Shown here piece by piece: positions 24,886 to 33,866 of a DNA stretch of 64,000 nucleotides. This stretch comes from Candidatus Pantoea formicae (GTDB lineage: Bacteria > Pseudomonadota > Gammaproteobacteria > Enterobacterales > Enterobacteriaceae), in contig NZ_VWXD01000007.1 of assembly GCF_011752625.1 (NCBI RefSeq), positions 225,334-289,333 on the forward strand. Direction: 5' to 3'. The stretch's first letter is position 1. Every line of letters starts with the position of its first letter. Position numbers and translations under genes: made by a program. The notes under the pieces are model-generated. The model had not been told where the DNA came from and made no database searches. It was given only the letters and a program-made list of their open reading frames with translations.

Positions 24886-25839
24886 ATGCTGAGCGCCTTT
24901 AAACTCGAACGCGATCGCCTGACGCGCATCGAGCTGGAAGACAATAACGACAAACTCAACACTTCGGTTTGGGTCGATTTAATCGAACCCGACGACAGTG
25001 AACGAGACCGTGTGCAGTCGGAGCTGGGTCAAAGCCTGGCAACGCGCCCGGAGCTGGAAGACATTGAAGCTTCGGCCCGTTTCTTCGAAGACGAAGACGG
25101 TCTACACATCCACTCCTTCTTCTTCTTTGAAGATGCGGAAGACCACGCCGGTAACTCCACGGTGGCGTTTACCATTCGCGAAGATCGCCTTTACACGCTG
25201 CGTGAACGAGAGCTACCCGCTTTCCGTCTTTACCGCATGCGAGCGCGTAACCAGACACTGACCGATGGCAATGCCTACGAGCTGCTGCTGGACCTGTTCG
25301 AAACCAAAATCGAACAGCTGGCGGATGAGATCGAAAACATCTACAGCGCGCTGGAAAAACTCAGCCGCGTGATCATGGAAGGCCAGCAGGGCGAAGAGTA
25401 CGATCAGGCGTTGTCGCGGCTGGCGGAACTGGAAGATATCGGCTGGAAAGTGCGTCTGTGCTTGATGGATACGCAGCGTGCGCTGAACTTCCTGGTGCGT
25501 AAGGCGCGTCTGCCGGGGAATCAGCTGGAGCAGGCGCGTGAAATCCTGCGCGATATCGAGTCGCTGCTGCCCCACAACGAATCCCTGTTCCAGAAAGTGA
25601 ACTTCCTGATGCAGGCGGCGATGGGCTTTATCAACATCGAGCAGAACCGCATCATCAAGATCTTCTCGGTGGTTTCGGTGGTCTTCCTGCCGCCGACGCT
25701 GGTGGCTTCCAGCTATGGTATGAACTTCGAGTTTATGCCAGAGCTGAAGTGGAGTTTTGGCTACCCTGGTGCTATCACCTTGATGATTCTTGCTGGTCTG
25801 GCGCCATACCTCTATTTCAAACGGAAAAACTGGTTGTAA
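24886..25839 (+). CDS. corA: CorA, Mg2+/Co2+/Ni2+ channel
   Basis: 317 residues. Pentameric inner-membrane channel, the main Mg2+ uptake route. A long acidic N-terminal cytoplasmic domain is followed by two C-terminal membrane segments joined by the signature YGMN, then the C-terminus YLYFKRKNWL. I chose the ATG at 24886 (MLSAFKLERDRL), with SD gggga; an upstream start five codons earlier is not family-like. A 320 bp leader with the corL frame suggests Mg2+-dependent attenuation. Confidence 0.97.
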   Translation: MLSAFKLERDRLTRIELEDNNDKLNTSVWVDLIEPDDSERDRVQSELGQSLATRPELEDIEASARFFEDEDGLHIHSFFFFEDAEDHAGNSTVAFTIREDRLYTLRERELPAFRLYRMRARNQTLTDGNAYELLLDLFETKIEQLADEIENIYSALEKLSRVIMEGQQGEEYDQALSRLAELEDIGWKVRLCLMDTQRALNFLVRKARLPGNQLEQAREILRDIESLLPHNESLFQKVNFLMQAAMGFINIEQNRIIKIFSVVSVVFLPPTLVASSYGMNFEFMPELKWSFGYPGAITLMILAGLAPYLYFKRKNWL

Positions 25840-25869
25840 TCACACAGCCTGACACGTTTTTCCGATTTC

Positions 25870-25943
25870 GTAGCGGCGCGATTTATCGCGCTTATCTGAA
25901 GCGACAATGCCGCTAGCAGATGCGTAACAAATTGCGCCGCGAC
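25870..25943. repeat. Palindromic intergenic element downstream of corA
   Basis: Left arm gtagcggcgcgatttatcg and right arm aaattgcgccgcgac are imperfect inverted repeats, and the left arm itself contains gcgcgatttatcgcgc. Such GCGCGAT-type palindromes are dispersed between genes in related genomes as far as I recall; not checked. It sits in the 170 bp corA-abrB gap. Confidence 0.45.
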
Positions 25944-26009
25944 AAAACTGGCATGGTTTAACTTTTCTGCGTAGGCTGTTGTCACTTCTCACTTTCTGAT
26001 TTCCACCCT

Positions 26010-27062
26010 ATGGCGCGTCTTTCTTTGCGACAGCAGTGGACCATTCTGCTGATTGCTTCATTAGTACTGGGGATCATTCTCCAGTTGTTTCACCTTCCTG
26101 CTGCACTGCTTTTGGGGCCGATGATCGTCGGTACCGTAATGGGCCTTTCTGGCGCGACCGTGCGCATCGACAAACGTTTTTTTGTGCTCGCGCAAGCGGT
26201 GTTGGGCTGCATGATCGGGCAAACGCTGTCACCGGCAATTCTCTCACCGCTGTTAGCGGATTGGCCGGTGGTGCTGGCGGTGCTGGTGCTCACGCTGGCA
26301 GCCAGCGGTGTGTCGGGTTTTCTACTGGTGCGCTTTAGCAACCTTCCAGGGCCAACCGGTGCGTGGGGATCGTCGCCCGGCGGCGCTTCTGCGATGGTGG
26401 CCATGGCCGGTGATTTCGGTGCGGATGTGCGCTTAGTGGCGTTTATGCAGTATTTGCGTGTGTTGTTCGTGGCGACTGCAGCGGCCGTGGTGGCGCGTAT
26501 TGGCCTTGGCACCAACGGTGGTGCAGTGGAGCTGGTATGGTTCCCTGCCTTACAAAGCAGCTTCATCCTGACATTGGTGGTGATGTTTGCCGGTGCGTGG
26601 CTAGGGCAAAAATTGCGTATCCCTTCGGGTGCGCTGCTGCTGCCTGCCTTGATTGGCGCGACGCTGCATGGTACCGATGTCGCCACTTTGCAGGTGCCGG
26701 AATGGTTATTGGCGCTGGCTTATGCGTTGATTGGCTGGAGCGTGGGCTTGCGTTTCACGCGTCCGATCTTCCTACTGGCGCTGCGCACGCTGCCGCAAAT
26801 GCTGGTGTCGATTTTTGGCCTGATGCTGCTGTGTGGAGGGTTGGCGTGGATGTTAACGCGCGTGCTGCACGTCGATCTGATGACGGCGTACCTGGCAACC
26901 AGCCCAGGCGGGCTGGATACCGTGGCGATCATTGCCGCGGGCAGCCGGGTCGATATCGCATTTGTGATGGCGTTGCAGACATTACGTCTGTTCACCATCC
27001 TGCTGACCGGCCCGGCAATGGCGCGGTTTATCTCACGCTATGCGCACGCGAGTGCGAGCTGA
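26010..27062 (+). CDS. abrB: AbrB-family membrane protein
   Basis: 350 residues with about ten membrane segments. The protein is an internal duplication: GGASAMVAMAGDFGADVRLV in the first half (about residues 124-143) and GGLDTVAIIAAGSRVDIAFV in the second (about 300-319) are matching halves, each followed by a QxLR motif. This is the AbrB/putative ammonia monooxygenase family (PF05145). E. coli abrB lies far away, near 16 min, and was linked to aidB expression; transport substrate is unknown. The 3' end overlaps the convergent rarD by 30 bp. It replaces genes found after corA in E. coli. Confidence 0.85.
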   Translation: MARLSLRQQWTILLIASLVLGIILQLFHLPAALLLGPMIVGTVMGLSGATVRIDKRFFVLAQAVLGCMIGQTLSPAILSPLLADWPVVLAVLVLTLAASGVSGFLLVRFSNLPGPTGAWGSSPGGASAMVAMAGDFGADVRLVAFMQYLRVLFVATAAAVVARIGLGTNGGAVELVWFPALQSSFILTLVVMFAGAWLGQKLRIPSGALLLPALIGATLHGTDVATLQVPEWLLALAYALIGWSVGLRFTRPIFLLALRTLPQMLVSIFGLMLLCGGLAWMLTRVLHVDLMTAYLATSPGGLDTVAIIAAGSRVDIAFVMALQTLRLFTILLTGPAMARFISRYAHASAS

Positions 27063-27932
27063 AAAAGCAATCGCATCAATGATAAAGATGGCGAGTGCCA
27101 GCCAGATAAAGCCGAAGGTGACCATTTTATCCGGCGTCAGGCTCTCGCCATAGAACAGTACCGCCAGCAGGAACATCAGCGTGGGGCCCAAATACTGGAA
27201 GAAGCCCACGGTTGACAGACGTAAACGCGCGCAGGCGGCGGCAAACAGCATCAAGGGAATCGTCGTGACGATACCTGCGGCGACCAGTTTCAGATTGAGA
27301 CTCAGCGGGTTAGCACTCAGATGGCTGGTTGCGCTGTCGGCGAAGCCAAACAGGTAAATGGCTGCGAGCGGGAAAAGCCAGGCGGTTTCGATCAGCATGC
27401 CGCTTTGTGCATCCACCTGAATCTTTTTCCTTACTAAGCCATAGAGCGCAAAACTCAGCGCCAGGCCCAAGCCGATAATCGGCAGCGAACCAAATTGCCA
27501 CAGCTGTACCAGCACGCCGGTGGTGGCAAGTGCGACCGCCACCCACTGCAGACGACGGAACCGCTCGCGTAGAAACAGCATCCCAAACACTACGTTGATC
27601 AACGGGTTGATGAAATAGCCGAGGCTGGCCTCCAACATATGCTGATTATTCACGGCCCAGATGAACAGCAGCCAGTTTCCGCCGATGGTCACGGCAGTCA
27701 GCGCCAGCAACAGCACTTTTTTAGGTTGTGCGAGCACCGTGCTCACCTGTTTCCAGCTGCGGCTCAGGGTGATCAGTACCAGCATAAACAGCGCGGACCA
27801 AATCACGCGATGCGTCATGATTTCTGTGGGCGGTACCTCTTTCACCAGCTTAAAATAGGCGGGTGCAATGCCCCAAATAAAGTAAGCGCCGAGTGCATAA
27901 CCAATGCCCTGACGCGTTTGTTGCGTATCCAT
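27033..27932 (-). CDS. rarD: RarD, EamA/DMT-superfamily permease
   Basis: About 299 residues with ten membrane segments. N-terminus MDTQQTRQGIGYALGAYFIW, then GIAPAYFKL, NWLLFIWAVNN, LEASLGYFINPL, typical of RarD. Candidate starts GTG 27938, ATG 27935 and ATG 27932 are consecutive in frame; ATG-GAT at 27932 matches the E. coli start. The family name comes from chloramphenicol sensitivity in Pseudomonas; the natural substrate is not established. Convergent and overlapping with abrB. Confidence 0.92.
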   Translation of the reverse strand: MDTQQTRQGIGYALGAYFIWGIAPAYFKLVKEVPPTEIMTHRVIWSALFMLVLITLSRSWKQVSTVLAQPKKVLLLALTAVTIGGNWLLFIWAVNNQHMLEASLGYFINPLINVVFGMLFLRERFRRLQWVAVALATTGVLVQLWQFGSLPIIGLGLALSFALYGLVRKKIQVDAQSGMLIETAWLFPLAAIYLFGFADSATSHLSANPLSLNLKLVAAGIVTTIPLMLFAAACARLRLSTVGFFQYLGPTLMFLLAVLFYGESLTPDKMVTFGFIWLALAIFIIDAIAFSARTRVRIA

Positions 27933-27974
27933 CATCACTGTCCAAAAGGCGGCGACAAGCGCACGCCATCAAAG

Positions 27975-28445
27975 TTATCCAATTAAATAGGTTGCTGTTG
28001 CGGTGGCGATGTAATCGCCCTGCTGGTTGTGCAGCTCAACACGTGCAACTGCCACCTTATTGCCTGCGCGCAGCAGACTGCTGGTAGCAACGAATCGTTC
28101 CCCACGCCCAGGGCGCAGATAATCCACGCGCATATCAATGGTGCCCATGCGCGACAGACGCTGGCGCAACTCCTCTTCACTGATGCTCTCCTGGCGAGAC
28201 AGCGCATGGCTGACGCAGACCAGCCCGGCCGCGACATCCAGCACCGACGCGATGACACCCCCATGCAGAATTTGCTGCGCGGCATTACCGACCAACATGG
28301 TTTTGTTCGCAAATCCTAATTCGGCGTAATCCGCCTCTAGCCGATCGAGTTCCAGTCCCAGGGCCTGATTGAAGGGCATGTGATAAACAAAGATTTCGCC
28401 AATCAGACGGCGAGCTTCCTGCTGTGTCAGCAACGGGGATGACAT
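27975..28445 (-). CDS. yigI: YigI, hotdog-fold thioesterase
   Basis: 156 residues of the PaaI/YigI acyl-CoA thioesterase family. The hotdog helix is seen as ILHGGVIASVLDVAAGL with catalytic-type residues around HGG, followed by beta strands MRVDYLRPGRGERFVA and YIATATATYLI. The E. coli protein is a medium- and long-chain acyl-CoA thioesterase. Its start is 163 bp from the divergent pldA. Confidence 0.9.
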   Translation of the reverse strand: MSSPLLTQQEARRLIGEIFVYHMPFNQALGLELDRLEADYAELGFANKTMLVGNAAQQILHGGVIASVLDVAAGLVCVSHALSRQESISEEELRQRLSRMGTIDMRVDYLRPGRGERFVATSSLLRAGNKVAVARVELHNQQGDYIATATATYLIG

Positions 28446-28608
28446 AGTTTCTGCCTTAAGATGTTAAAGAGTTGTGTATATTATGCCGCGTTCGCGCTGC
28501 TTTCCAGTTTCAGAAATCGGCACTGATCAACCTGTGCCTTTATGTGTAGAATGGCGTGCTTTTTGAACATTGCCCTAATAATGACAACACGCAGTTCTGG
28601 AGAATGTT

Positions 28609-29487
28609 ATGCGTAAGCTATACGCGTTGCTGGCCGCAGCTTTGATGATACCTGCGCTGGCACAGGCTGATGAAGCCACCATAAAAGAGGTGCATGACGC
28701 CCCAGCGGTAAAGGGCAGTATTATCGCCAACCTGTTGGAGAAACACGATAACCCTTTCGTGCTTTATCCCTACGAAAACAACTACCTGCTGTACACTTAC
28801 ACCAGTAGCATGAATAAACAGGCCATCTCATCCTATGATTGGGCCAATAAAGCGAAAAATGATGAAGTCAAATTCCAGCTCAGCCTGGCGTTTCCGCTGT
28901 GGCGTGGCATTCTAGGCGATAACTCGATATTAGCCGCGTCCTATACCCAGCGTTCTTGGTGGCAGCTCTCCAACCGGGGTGCCTCATCGCCATTCCGCGA
29001 AACCAACTATGAACCGCAGATTTTCCTCGGCTGGGCAACAGATTACACCTTTGCGGGTTGGACACTGCGCGACATTGAAACCGGTCTGAACCACGAGTCA
29101 AATGGACGTAGCGATCCGACTTCGCGTAGCTGGAACCGCGTTTACGCGCGCCTGATGGCGCAAAACGGAAATTTCATGGCGGAAATTAAGCCGTGGTATC
29201 GCATCCCCGAAAATGAAAATAACGACGATAACCCCGACATCACCAAATACATGGGCTACTATCGCGCCAAGCTTGGGTATGAGCTGGGCGAGAGTATTTT
29301 CAGCGTGGAAGGCAACTATAACTGGAACAGCGGCTACGGCGGCGCCACTTTCGCCTGGAGCTATCCGATCTCCGAGCATGTGCGCTTTTACACTCAGCTG
29401 TTCAGCGGGTATGGTGAATCGCTCATCGACTATAACCACCGTCAAACCCGTTTTGGCGTGGGTGTAACGCTTAACGATTTATTCTAA
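28609..29487 (+). CDS. pldA: PldA, outer-membrane phospholipase A
   Basis: 292 residues. Signal peptide MRKLYALLAAALMIPALAQA is followed by a 12-stranded beta-barrel. The catalytic site is GLNHESNGRSDP (His and Ser two apart, then the Asn further on in SWNRVY), the His-Ser-Asn triad of OMPLA. It hydrolyses phospholipids that reach the outer leaflet and so preserves lipid asymmetry; it needs Ca2+-driven dimers. Good SD (tggagaatgtt). recQ follows after 22 bp. Confidence 0.96.
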   Translation: MRKLYALLAAALMIPALAQADEATIKEVHDAPAVKGSIIANLLEKHDNPFVLYPYENNYLLYTYTSSMNKQAISSYDWANKAKNDEVKFQLSLAFPLWRGILGDNSILAASYTQRSWWQLSNRGASSPFRETNYEPQIFLGWATDYTFAGWTLRDIETGLNHESNGRSDPTSRSWNRVYARLMAQNGNFMAEIKPWYRIPENENNDDNPDITKYMGYYRAKLGYELGESIFSVEGNYNWNSGYGGATFAWSYPISEHVRFYTQLFSGYGESLIDYNHRQTRFGVGVTLNDLF

Positions 29488-29509
29488 TCAGTCAGAAAAC
29501 AGGATTACC

Positions 29510-31333
29510 GTGGCAACATCGGCAGTGCTTAATCAGGAAATGCTGGCGCAGCAAGTTCTACAGGATACTTTCGGCTACCAGCACTTTCGTCCCGGCCAGC
29601 AGACCATCATCGAAACCGCGCTAGCAGGGCGGGATTGCCTGGTGGTGATGCCAACCGGCGGCGGTAAATCGCTGTGCTATCAGATCCCCGCGCTGGTGCG
29701 TGAAGGATTGACGCTGGTGGTCTCGCCGCTGATTTCACTGATGAAAGATCAGGTCGATCAGTTGTTGGCCAACGGTGTGGCGGCAGCGTGCCTCAACTCC
29801 ACTCAGACGCGCGAGCAGCAGCAACAGGTGTTTGCTGACTGCCGCACGGGCAAGCTGAAGCTGCTGTATATCGCCCCTGAGCGACTGATGATGGACAACT
29901 TCCTCGACAGTCTGCATCAGTGGAACCCTGTGATGCTGGCGGTGGATGAGGCGCACTGTATCTCGCAATGGGGCCATGATTTCCGCCCGGAATATGGCTC
30001 GATTGGTCAGCTACGCCAGCGCTTCCCAGAGTTGCCGGTGATGGCGCTGACCGCCACTGCCGATGAAACCACGCGTAATGACATCGCCCATCTGTTGCAG
30101 ATGGACGATCCGCTGATTCAAATCAGCAGCTTTGACCGTCCCAACATTCGCTATACGCTGGTGGAGAAATTTAAACCCACCGATCAGCTGCTGCGCTATG
30201 TGCAGGAACAGCGTGGCAAAAGTGGCATTATTTACTGTAACAGCCGCGCCAAAGTGGAAGACACCGCTGCACGTCTGCAAAGCCGTGGCCTGAGTGTGGG
30301 GGCCTATCACGCTGGTATCGATAGCGCTCAGCGCGCCCATGTGCAGGAAGCCTTCCAGCGCGACGACCTGCAAATTGTGGTCGCGACCGTGGCATTCGGG
30401 ATGGGGATCAATAAACCCAACGTACGCTTTGTGGTGCATTTCGATATTCCGCGCAACATCGAGTCCTACTATCAGGAAACCGGTCGCGCAGGGCGTGATG
30501 GGCTGCCTGCTGAGGCTATGATGCTTTACGATCCGGCGGATATGGCATGGCTACGTAAGTGCCTGGAAGAGAAAGCCCCCGGCCCATTGCAGGATATTGA
30601 GCGCCATAAACTCAATGCGATGGGGGCCTTTGCGGAAGCGCAAACCTGCCGCCGTCTGGTATTGCTCAATTACTTTGGTGAAGGGCGACAGCAGTCCTGT
30701 GGTAACTGTGATATCTGCCTCGACCCGCCGCGTCGTTATGATGGTTTAGTGGAGGCGCAAAAGGCGCTGTCCAGCATTTATCGCACCGGGCAACGTTTTG
30801 GTATGAGCTATATTGTTGAAGTTTTGCGCGGCTCAACTAACCAGCGTATCCGCGATAACGGTCATGACAAACTGCCGGTCTACGGCATTGGCCGTGAGCA
30901 GAGCCAAGAACATTGGATTAGCGTGCTACGCCAACTGATCCATCTCGGCATGGTGACGCAAAATATTGCTATGCATTCGGCATTACAACTGACGGAAGCG
31001 GCGCGTCCAGTGTTACGCGCTGAAGTGCCGCTGATGCTGGCGGTACCGCGTATCGTGACAGTTAAAAGCCGCAGTAGCGCACCGAAAGTTTACAATGGCA
31101 ACTACGACCGCACGCTGTTTGGCAAGCTGCGTAAATTACGTAAAGCGATTGCCGATGAAGAGAACATTCCGCCATACGTGGTGTTTAACGATGCCACGCT
31201 GATTGAAATGGCGGAACAAATGCCGATAACCGCCTCGGAAATGCTGAGCGTGAACGGAGTCGGTCATCGCAAGCTGGAACGATTTGGTAAGCCGTTCCTG
31301 GTGATGATCAAAGAACATGTCGATGAAGAGTAA
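29510..31333 (+). CDS. recQ: RecQ, ATP-dependent DNA helicase
   Basis: 607 residues. 3'-5' SF2 helicase of the RecF pathway. Walker A MPTGGGKSLCYQ, DEAH box AVDEAHCISQWGHDFRPEY, motif VI QETGRAGRDG, zinc cysteines in CRRLVLLNYFGEGRQQSC then CDIC, winged-helix domain, and a C-terminal HRDC domain (about residues 525-600). The start is GTG (gtggcaacatcggca), with SD aggatt. Between pldA and rhtC as in E. coli. Confidence 0.96.
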   Translation: MATSAVLNQEMLAQQVLQDTFGYQHFRPGQQTIIETALAGRDCLVVMPTGGGKSLCYQIPALVREGLTLVVSPLISLMKDQVDQLLANGVAAACLNSTQTREQQQQVFADCRTGKLKLLYIAPERLMMDNFLDSLHQWNPVMLAVDEAHCISQWGHDFRPEYGSIGQLRQRFPELPVMALTATADETTRNDIAHLLQMDDPLIQISSFDRPNIRYTLVEKFKPTDQLLRYVQEQRGKSGIIYCNSRAKVEDTAARLQSRGLSVGAYHAGIDSAQRAHVQEAFQRDDLQIVVATVAFGMGINKPNVRFVVHFDIPRNIESYYQETGRAGRDGLPAEAMMLYDPADMAWLRKCLEEKAPGPLQDIERHKLNAMGAFAEAQTCRRLVLLNYFGEGRQQSCGNCDICLDPPRRYDGLVEAQKALSSIYRTGQRFGMSYIVEVLRGSTNQRIRDNGHDKLPVYGIGREQSQEHWISVLRQLIHLGMVTQNIAMHSALQLTEAARPVLRAEVPLMLAVPRIVTVKSRSSAPKVYNGNYDRTLFGKLRKLRKAIADEENIPPYVVFNDATLIEMAEQMPITASEMLSVNGVGHRKLERFGKPFLVMIKEHVDEE

Positions 31334-31345
31334 AGGAAACAAACC

Positions 31346-31969
31346 ATGTTGATGTTATTTGCCACTGTTGCGCTGGTGCATCTGGTTGCGCTGATGAGCC
31401 CTGGCCCCGACTTCTTCTTTGTCTCGCAAACTGCCGCTAGCCGTTCGCGCAAAGAGGCGATGATGGGCGTGTTGGGCATTACGCTGGGGATCGTCATCTG
31501 GGCGGGCGTGGCGCTGATGGGCCTGCATCTGATCCTGCAAAAAATGGCTTGGCTGCATGAAATCATCATGGTGGGCGGTGGTTTGTATCTGCTGTGGATG
31601 GGCTGGCAGTTGCTGCGCTCAGCACGTCAGCAGCATAAAGCCCCGCAGGTTAATGCGCCGGTGGTGGAACTGCCAAAGAAAGGTATGAGCTTCCTGAAAG
31701 GTTTTCTGACTAATCTGTCGAACCCGAAAGCCATCATTTATTTCGGCAGCGTGTTCTCACTGTTTGTGGGTAATGATGTTGGCGCGATGGAACGTTGGGG
31801 TCTGTTCTTGCTGATTATCGGTGAAACCTTCGCCTGGTTTACGCTGGTGGCCGCCATCTTTGCGCTGCCGTGGATGCGTGACAAGTATCAGCGTATGGCG
31901 AAGTGGGTTGATGGGATGGCTGGTGTACTGTTCGCCGGATTCGGCATCCACCTGATTATCTCGCGGTAA
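31346..31969 (+). CDS. rhtC: RhtC, threonine exporter
   Basis: 207 residues of the LysE/RhtB family, with six membrane segments. N-terminal MSPGPDFFFVSQTAASRSRKE is the family signature; NLSNPKAIIYFGSVFSLFV is the second conserved motif. In E. coli RhtC exports L-threonine. It starts 12 bp after recQ and is convergent with the paralogue rhtB. Confidence 0.93.
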   Translation: MLMLFATVALVHLVALMSPGPDFFFVSQTAASRSRKEAMMGVLGITLGIVIWAGVALMGLHLILQKMAWLHEIIMVGGGLYLLWMGWQLLRSARQQHKAPQVNAPVVELPKKGMSFLKGFLTNLSNPKAIIYFGSVFSLFVGNDVGAMERWGLFLLIIGETFAWFTLVAAIFALPWMRDKYQRMAKWVDGMAGVLFAGFGIHLIISR

Positions 31970-31980
31970 ACCTGGTTTAC

Positions 31981-32100
31981 TTGCCATTTCGCCACCGGGC
32001 AGTGCTCGCCCTCCTCACGTACTACGTGTACGCTCCGGGGGCTGTGCGCTGGCCGGCACCGAACTGGCTGCGCCACCGACGGTTTACCTTTGCTGCGACA
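31981..32100. repeat. G+C-rich palindrome-bearing segment between rhtC and rhtB
   Basis: 144 bp convergent gap with the 13-bp palindrome CACGTACTACGTG (32016-32028). The surrounding bases (cgctccgggggctgtgcgct) resemble intergenic elements I remember from enterobacterial genomes. I see no frame likely to be a gene. Repeat status cannot be shown from one copy. Confidence 0.3.
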
Positions 32101-32113
32101 ACGGGAAAACGTC

Positions 32114-32737
32114 TTAGGCCATTTTACGCGCACTCGCCAACAACGCACCGACTGCCATAAACAAACCGCCGAAAGTTCGGTTTAGCAATTTCATCTGCTT
32201 AGGGCCTTTAATCCAGCCTGCGATGCGCGTTGCCAGCGTGGCATAACCAATCATCACAATAATATCGACCACAATGGTGGTGACGCCGAGCACCAGATAC
32301 TGCATTAACTGCGGCTGGTGTGGCTGAATAAACTGCGGGAACAGTGCGGCCAGAAACACGATGCTTTTCGGATTGGTGAGGTTCACCAGCACGGCGCGTT
32401 TAAACAACCGACGACGCGGCATGGCTTTTGCGACCGCATCCAGATCAATGCCACCTGCGGAACGCCACTGCTGAATACCGAGCCACACCAGATAAGCGGC
32501 ACCCGCCCATTTCAGCACTTCGAACGCCATAAGCGATTGTGAAAACAGCGCACCGAGACCCGCACCCACCAGCACAATGTGAATCGCCAGGCCAAGCTGT
32601 AATCCGGTGATCGAAGCGGCAGCGCCGCGATAACCGTGGCTGATGCCGGTGCTCATGGTGTTGATCGCACCGGAACCGGGTGAAAGGCTGAGGATAGTTG
32701 TCGTCAGCAGATAGGTTAACCACCATTCAATGGTCAT
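32114..32737 (-). CDS. rhtB: RhtB, homoserine/homoserine lactone exporter
   Basis: 207 residues of the LysE family, paralogue of RhtC. N-terminus MTIEWWLTYLLTTTILSLSP, then GSGAINTMSTG and NLTNPKSIVFLAALFPQFI. I chose ATG at 32737 since AGGGA sits about 9 bp upstream, giving the E. coli start; an ATG three codons earlier (32746) lies too close to that SD. Exports homoserine and its lactone in E. coli. Confidence 0.93.
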   Translation of the reverse strand: MTIEWWLTYLLTTTILSLSPGSGAINTMSTGISHGYRGAAASITGLQLGLAIHIVLVGAGLGALFSQSLMAFEVLKWAGAAYLVWLGIQQWRSAGGIDLDAVAKAMPRRRLFKRAVLVNLTNPKSIVFLAALFPQFIQPHQPQLMQYLVLGVTTIVVDIIVMIGYATLATRIAGWIKGPKQMKLLNRTFGGLFMAVGALLASARKMA

Positions 32738-32841
32738 GTGTGACATTCCCTGAAGTGAACGAAGTGTGACACAATACGCCAGAACATCGCGGTACGCTAT
32801 GGCGCACAGATGCGCGATGAGGCTTTTTTTCTGGGGGACGG

Positions 32842-33834
32842 ATGCAGCATCATAAACAGAGTTGGCTCGGGCGTGAGAGAGGCTTTTCTGCCTTTGCCAC
32901 CGGACCGCTGCTCGACTTCTGGCGTCGGCGTGAAGAGTGTGAATTCACCGGCGTCGGCAACCTGAAAATTCGCTATGTTCGTTTCACTTCACCGCAACAT
33001 CGCCGTGTCATCCTGATTGTACCTGGTCGCATCGAAAGCTATATCAAATACCCGGAACTGGCTTACGATCTGTTCCACTGCGGTTACGACGTGGTCATCC
33101 TCGATCATCGTGGGCAAGGGCGCTCCGATCGCCTGCTGGCCGATTCACATCGCGGACATGTGGTGGAGTTCAGCCACTACGTTGACGACTTAGAAACGCT
33201 GTATCTTAAAGAGATCGTCAGCAACCATTACCCGCAAAGGTATGTGCTGGCGCACTCAATGGGCGGTGCGATTTTAGCGTTGTTTCTGGCGCGTCAGCCG
33301 CAGGCGTTCCATGCCGCGGCGTTTTCGGCTCCAATGTTCGGCATCGTGCTGCCGCTGCCCGACTGGATGGCGCACCCGATTTTGGACTGGGCGGAAAAAT
33401 TGCCGGCGATTCGTGAGCGCTATGCGCTCGGCACTGGCCGCTGGCGCGCCAGTCCGTTTGGTATTAATCGCCTGACGCATAGCCGGGAGCGCTATCGGCG
33501 CAACCTGCGTTTTTACGCTGACGATCCGGGGCTGCGAGTAGGTGGCCCAACCTATCATTGGGTGCGTGAAGGCGTGCATGCCGGACGCAGTATCATCAGT
33601 CAGGCGGCGAAAATTACCACGCCATCCCTGGTATTACAGGCCAGCGAAGACGATGTGGTGGATAACCGCTCACAAGATATTTTTTGTACGGCGATGGCCG
33701 ATGCAGGGCACCCCTGCGAAGGAACCGTGCCGTATGTGATTCAAGGTGCGCGTCACGAGATTTTGTTTGAAACAGACGCTATGCGCGCCGAAGCGCTCAA
33801 CCTGGTGGTCGATTTCTTCGAACGCCACGTTTAA
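32842..33834 (+). CDS. pldB: PldB, lysophospholipase L2
   Basis: 330 residues, alpha/beta hydrolase that acts on lysophospholipids at the inner membrane. The nucleophile elbow is AHSMGGAI near residue 137, the acid region SEDDVVDN and the histidine GARHEIL near the C-terminus. SD gggga precedes the ATG at 9 bp. Divergent from rhtB (104 bp), followed by yigL. Confidence 0.93.
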   Translation: MQHHKQSWLGRERGFSAFATGPLLDFWRRREECEFTGVGNLKIRYVRFTSPQHRRVILIVPGRIESYIKYPELAYDLFHCGYDVVILDHRGQGRSDRLLADSHRGHVVEFSHYVDDLETLYLKEIVSNHYPQRYVLAHSMGGAILALFLARQPQAFHAAAFSAPMFGIVLPLPDWMAHPILDWAEKLPAIRERYALGTGRWRASPFGINRLTHSRERYRRNLRFYADDPGLRVGGPTYHWVREGVHAGRSIISQAAKITTPSLVLQASEDDVVDNRSQDIFCTAMADAGHPCEGTVPYVIQGARHEILFETDAMRAEALNLVVDFFERHV

Positions 33835-33866
33835 TTTTTTATCCGATATCAATACCAGAGGTTTAC

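Noticed and set aside
26090..26686. 198-codon frame antisense to abrB
   Set aside because: Composition is typical of a shadow frame of a G+C-rich gene (Ser/Thr/Pro-rich, no domain), and the plus strand encodes a clear membrane protein.
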